A DNA stretch of 64,000 nt from Wenyingzhuangia sp. 2_MG-2023 (GTDB taxonomy: Bacteria > Bacteroidota > Bacteroidia > Flavobacteriales > Flavobacteriaceae). How positions within the stretch are numbered: position 1 is the first letter of the stretch; every line of letters starts with the position of its first letter. Made by a program: the position numbers and the translations under genes. Shown in pieces: positions 60,089 to 64,000 of this stretch. The stretch covers positions 62,001 through 126,000 of the forward strand of contig NZ_JAUOSB010000007.1 of NCBI RefSeq assembly GCF_030548295.1, written 5' to 3'. The notes beneath the pieces are model-generated. The model searched no databases and was not told the origin of the DNA. It worked only from the letters and a program-made list of their open reading frames with translations.

Positions 60089-60697
60089 ATGGCTTTTGAA
60101 TTACCAAAATTACCTTATGCAATTGATGCATTAGAACCAAATATTGATGCTAAAACTATGGAGATTCACCATGGAAAGCACCACGCTGCTTATACAGCAA
60201 AATTAAACGGAGCTGTAGAAGGAACAGACTTAGAAGGAAAATCTATTGAAGAGATCTTAGGAGGTTTAGACATGACTAACGGAGCTGTTCGTAACAACGG
60301 TGGAGGATTTTACAACCACAACTTATTCTGGTCTGTAATGTCTCCAAACGGAGGTGGTGTACCAACAGGAGCATTGGCTGAGGCTATTGATGCTGCTTTT
60401 GGATCTTTTGAAGCATTTAAAGATGCTTTTTCTAACGCTGCTGCTACTCAGTTTGGATCTGGATGGGCTTGGTTATGTGTTGCTAAAGGAGGTGTTGTGA
60501 ACGTTTGTTCTACACCAAACCAAGACAATCCATTAATGCCAGGTGTAACTTGTGGTAACCAACCAATTTTAGGTTTGGATGTATGGGAACATGCTTACTA
60601 CTTAAATTACCAAAACAGAAGACCAGATTATATCAATGCATTTTTTAATGTAATCAACTGGGATGCTGTATCGGCAAACTACGAAGCTGCTAAATAA
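60089..60697 (+). CDS. sodA: superoxide dismutase, Mn-type
   Basis: 202 residues, cytosolic dimer or tetramer that dismutates superoxide. Metal ligands: H27 in [12 protein letters not shown], a His in FYNHNLFW, and D and H in [10 protein letters not shown]. The [11 protein letters not shown] and NQDNPLMPG segments follow the MnSOD pattern (Gly before the second His region, Gln in the third domain) rather than the FeSOD pattern, so manganese or cambialistic use is likely. Single gene with promoter and terminator. Confidence 0.94.
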   Translation: MAFELPKLPYAIDALEPNIDAKTMEIHHGKHHAAYTAKLNGAVEGTDLEGKSIEEILGGLDMTNGAVRNNGGGFYNHNLFWSVMSPNGGGVPTGALAEAIDAAFGSFEAFKDAFSNAAATQFGSGWAWLCVAKGGVVNVCSTPNQDNPLMPGVTCGNQPILGLDVWEHAYYLNYQNRRPDYINAFFNVINWDAVSANYEAAK

Positions 60698-60719
60698 TTT
60701 TTAGTTTCTTTATAAAACT

Positions 60720-60752
60720 AAAAGCTCCTAGAATTTTGTTCTAGGAGCTTTT
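60720..60752. terminator. terminator between sodA and small membrane protein gene
   Basis: A perfect 14-bp stem (aaaagctcctagaa with ttctaggagctttt, 5-nt loop) with terminal T-run. It also serves the convergent gene on the minus strand. Confidence 0.93.
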
Positions 60753-60758
60753 TTATGT

Positions 60759-60971
60759 TTACTTATTTACTTCTATATCCTGAGATTTATTCTTTAAGAT
60801 TTTAACATTCAAATGAGACTTGAATAAATAATAAAAAACTAAAAGCAAAATCAAAAATGTTAGCTTAACAAACTTATTCGTGAATGATTTTTTTCGTCTA
60901 CGCGCTTTCTTTCTTATTTCAAAGTGTTTCTTTCTTGTCTTAAAATATTCATTATTCAAATCAGTCATCAC
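60759..60971 (-). CDS. small basic single-span membrane protein
   Basis: 70 residues (or 69 from the second Met). A highly basic N-terminal stretch (KTRKKHFEIRKKARRRKKSF) is followed by one hydrophobic helix (KFVKLTFLILLLVFYYLF) and a polar tail. The order of charges puts the N-terminus in the cytoplasm. I recognise no family. It lies between the shared terminator and the GNAT gene, which is transcribed in the same direction 16 bp upstream, so it could be co-transcribed with it. Confidence 0.6.
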   Translation of the reverse strand: MMTDLNNEYFKTRKKHFEIRKKARRRKKSFTNKFVKLTFLILLLVFYYLFKSHLNVKILKNKSQDIEVNK

Positions 60972-60987
60972 GCAGTATAACTGTAAT

Positions 60988-61467
60988 TTATAGACGTTCT
61001 ACATAAGTTTTCAACTGCTCTTGATCCATTTGTACAACTCTCCAGTCTTTAAAAACCACTGCTCCTGAATTTTCATAAAAATCTACTGCTGGAGTATTCC
61101 AATCCAACACTGCCCACTCAACTCTCCTTAGTTGTTGTTCTTGTGCATATTTTAAAACTTGGTTGTACAATAACTTTCCCATTCCTTTTCCTCTAGCAGC
61201 CTCTTTAACAATTAAATCTTCTAAATGAATAGTTGTTCCTTTCCAAGTAGAATATCTATAATAAAACAAAGCCATTCCAACCACAACATCATCAATTTCC
61301 CCTACAAAAACCTCAAATTTAGGAAATTTCCCAAATCCGTCTTCTTCAATATCTTTTAGAGTTACTTCTACTGCTTCTGGTTCTCTTTCAAACACAGCCA
61401 ATTCTTCAATCAAAGAATAGATTGCTTTGGCATCTTTTAATTCTCCCTTTCTTACTAAACAATTCAT
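60988..61467 (-). CDS. GNAT family N-acetyltransferase
   Basis: 159 residues from MNCLVRKGELKDAKAIYSLI; an 11-codon upstream extension is not homologous in type. Acetyl-CoA-dependent acetyltransferase of GNAT fold: VGMALFYYRYSTWKGTTIHL, LEDLIVKEAARGKGMGKLLY (the R/Q-x-x-G-x-G/A pyrophosphate loop) and RRVEWAVLDWNTPAVDFYEN with NSGAV. The family resemblance is to diamine/spermidine acetyltransferase-like GNATs. The substrate is not predicted. Confidence 0.88.
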   Translation of the reverse strand: MNCLVRKGELKDAKAIYSLIEELAVFEREPEAVEVTLKDIEEDGFGKFPKFEVFVGEIDDVVVGMALFYYRYSTWKGTTIHLEDLIVKEAARGKGMGKLLYNQVLKYAQEQQLRRVEWAVLDWNTPAVDFYENSGAVVFKDWRVVQMDQEQLKTYVERL

Positions 61468-61532
61468 TTCTAAAAATTTTATAGGTATAAATATAAACAC
61501 TACTCATTACATCTACACAAGTCTAAGACATA

Positions 61533-61565
61533 AAAAAAGCATTCCGTAATACGGAATGCCTTTTT
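61533..61565. terminator. terminator between enolase and GNAT genes
   Basis: A 9-bp GC-containing stem (gcattccgt with acggaatgc, 3-nt loop) with flanking A5/T5 tracts. On the minus strand it ends the eno transcript. Confidence 0.9.
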
Positions 61566-61587
61566 AAAATTTTATAAAAACAGTATA

Positions 61588-62895
<1,308 letters not shown>

Positions 62896-63004
62896 TTATT
62901 ATTTAAGTTTCTGTGCTGCAAGATACGCAACATCGTAAATTGATTGTAAATTTAAAAGAATAAGTTTCGAAAACCTATTCGTTGGAAGATTTTCACATAA
63001 TAGC

Positions 63005-63040
63005 AAAAAAAAGCAGTGTTTTTAACACTGCTTTTTTTTT
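63005..63040. terminator. terminator after the exbD genes
   Basis: A 16-bp stem (aaaaaaaagcagtgtt with aacactgctttttttt, 3-nt loop). It lies right after the exbD stop on the minus strand and before the eno promoter. Confidence 0.93.
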
Positions 63041-63512
63041 ATTTAAAGTTATTAGAAACGTCTCCTGTACCGGATGAGTAACTAATCTTTAAGGCATTTA
63101 TAGTTCTTAATTCATGTTTGATATCTGAAATAGTCCCCACGTTCGTTTTCAAATCTGCTTTGATAGAAGTTACCATTGCTTTTTGTTCTTCTGCATCGTG
63201 TTTATCTCTTTCAGAATAGATGAAATTTACAACGTCACTAACGGATGCAATCTTATCATTCAACTGAATTTTATCACCTTTTCCTTCAGATGTATTCTTT
63301 GCTTTACCTACATATATAGTACTTACTAAACTTTTATGCTCTAACTTTTTCACTTCTGTTGCACTAGGCAATTTTGGTGGTTTGATTAAAAGTGTTGTTT
63401 CACGCATAGTTGTAGCAACCATAAAGAAAAACAAAAGCATAAATACAATATCTGGTAACGCAGCAGTATTTACTGCTGGCACATCTTTTTTCTTTTTTCC
63501 AAATTTAGACAT
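63039..63512 (-). CDS. exbD: ExbD/TolR family biopolymer transport protein
   Basis: 157 residues. One N-terminal membrane helix (PDIVFMLLFFFMVATTMRET) with the functional Asp of ExbD/TolR near its start, then a periplasmic beta-alpha domain (LIKPPKLPSATEVKKLEHKS, STIYVGKAKNTSEGKGDKIQ, HELRTINALKISYSSG). With ExbB it converts the proton gradient into work for TonB-dependent uptake or other envelope tasks. It is the downstream member of two consecutive exbD-like genes (8 bp apart), as is usual in Bacteroidota, where the ExbB/TonB partners lie upstream outside the window. Confidence 0.93.
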   Translation of the reverse strand: MSKFGKKKKDVPAVNTAALPDIVFMLLFFFMVATTMRETTLLIKPPKLPSATEVKKLEHKSLVSTIYVGKAKNTSEGKGDKIQLNDKIASVSDVVNFIYSERDKHDAEEQKAMVTSIKADLKTNVGTISDIKHELRTINALKISYSSGTGDVSNNFK

Positions 63513-63519
63513 CTGCTTG

Positions 63520-64000
63520 TTATTTTATGGGTTCAGCATCAGATAAAATTTCTGGATAAGCTTCTTTAATTTTGGTCAAAGCCGCTTTTACATCTAGATT
63601 TTCTTTATCTGCTTTTTGAATATTTAAAAGGTCTGTATAAGACAATCCTTTGTACTTACCTGTTAAATATTTTTTTGCGTATCTATTTCTCAACTCAGTG
63701 TATGCAGCTAACAACTCATTCTGAACAGAAATATACATTCCGTAAGAAGTTGTTTGGGCAGTTTGAACAGCAATAATTGCCTTAGAAGGATGATCTGATG
63801 AATCATCAGCTCTGTTTCCTTCACAATAATCACATGCTTTACCATCTGCAGTTTTACCACCACCATTGTCAATAAAATCAATTGCCAATTGTCTAATATC
63901 TCCAATTTTAACTTCTTCGTCTTCCACTAAAAGTTGGTCAAAACGGTTGATGTTAACTTCAAAAATATTCTTTTGTTTAACTGGAGGAGGATTTAAATCT
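63520..64000 (-). CDS. exbD: ExbD/TolR family protein, N-terminus outside window
   Basis: The frame is open beyond the right edge, so the N-terminal helix is missing. What is visible starts LNPPPVKQKNIFEVNINRFD, the periplasmic strand region typical of Bacteroidota ExbD, followed by DQLLVEDEEVKIGDIRQL. A GTG at 63927 would start an ORF but is internal. An insertion near the middle contains C-DY-C in DGKACDYCEGNRADD, a CxxC that ordinary ExbD proteins lack. It probably forms a heteromeric complex with the next gene (63039). Confidence 0.9.
   Translation of the reverse strand, partial: DLNPPPVKQKNIFEVNINRFDQLLVEDEEVKIGDIRQLAIDFIDNGGGKTADGKACDYCEGNRADDSSDHPSKAIIAVQTAQTTSYGMYISVQNELLAAYTELRNRYAKKYLTGKYKGLSYTDLLNIQKADKENLDVKAALTKIKEAYPEILSDAEPIK

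Overview
The window is a contiguous piece of a Bacteroidota chromosome, most likely a marine member of the Flavobacteriaceae. The DNA is AT-rich. Starts lack Shine-Dalgarno sequences, and several promoters carry the Bacteroidota -7 element TAnnTTTG. Many genes encode lipoproteins and families typical of this group (DUF4270, CotH, DUF2490, DUF6503, the fused HD-PycTM protein). No rRNA, tRNA, IS element, prophage or CRISPR array was recognised. Both ends cut genes: the C-terminal part of yidC on the left and an exbD gene on the right.

Layout. 1-2.8 kb: end of yidC, an intact AraC regulator, and two decayed genes (a zinc-type oxidoreductase reduced to its two ends and a broken second AraC regulator). 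2.8-7.9 kb: proB-proA, two tandem Crp/Fnr-like regulators, der. 8-17 kb: a GAF protein, an HD phosphohydrolase fused to a Pycsar-type membrane effector domain, a very large lipoprotein joining a metallophosphatase, a kinase-like module and a C-terminal outer-membrane barrel, and recJ. 17-22 kb: a DUF4956-DUF2490-CotH operon behind a LytTR-like direct repeat, then an ECF sigma factor, a minimal zinc anti-sigma protein and an O-methyltransferase. 21.9-28.2 kb: a small protein plus ferritin, panB, a 2-hydroxyacid dehydrogenase, cysE-cysM, a DUF6503 lipoprotein and a CDF metal exporter. 28.2-42.4 kb: penicillin-acylase family hydrolase, a DegT aminotransferase with galE, a beta-barrel protein with DUF4270, a Kelch lipoprotein, a LytS/LytTR two-component pair, a Nudix hydrolase, two lipoproteins, fabD.

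42.5-50.3 kb is an arsenosugar biosynthesis locus: DUF547, an AhpD-like protein, radical SAM ArsS, a TIGR04282 glycosyltransferase, purine nucleoside phosphorylase, methyltransferase ArsM and a small DUF1330-like protein. Inserted in the opposite orientation is a pair not usually listed with this pathway: an exported nucleoside hydrolase and a kinase resembling methylthioribose kinase. Chemically, these two could process the adenosyl-arsenical made by ArsS just as methylthioadenosine is salvaged. I regard this as the most interesting hypothesis in the window.

50.5-60 kb: an iron-containing alcohol dehydrogenase behind an FNR-like palindrome, then a tightly packed run of an FAD oxidoreductase, a membrane 4Fe-4S protein, a MORN-repeat protein, two family-2 glycosyltransferases, a membrane glycosyltransferase and a TudS/DUF523 protein. 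60-64 kb: sodA, a small membrane protein, a GNAT acetyltransferase, enolase and two exbD genes. Many transcription units end in strong intrinsic terminators, several of them shared between convergent genes.
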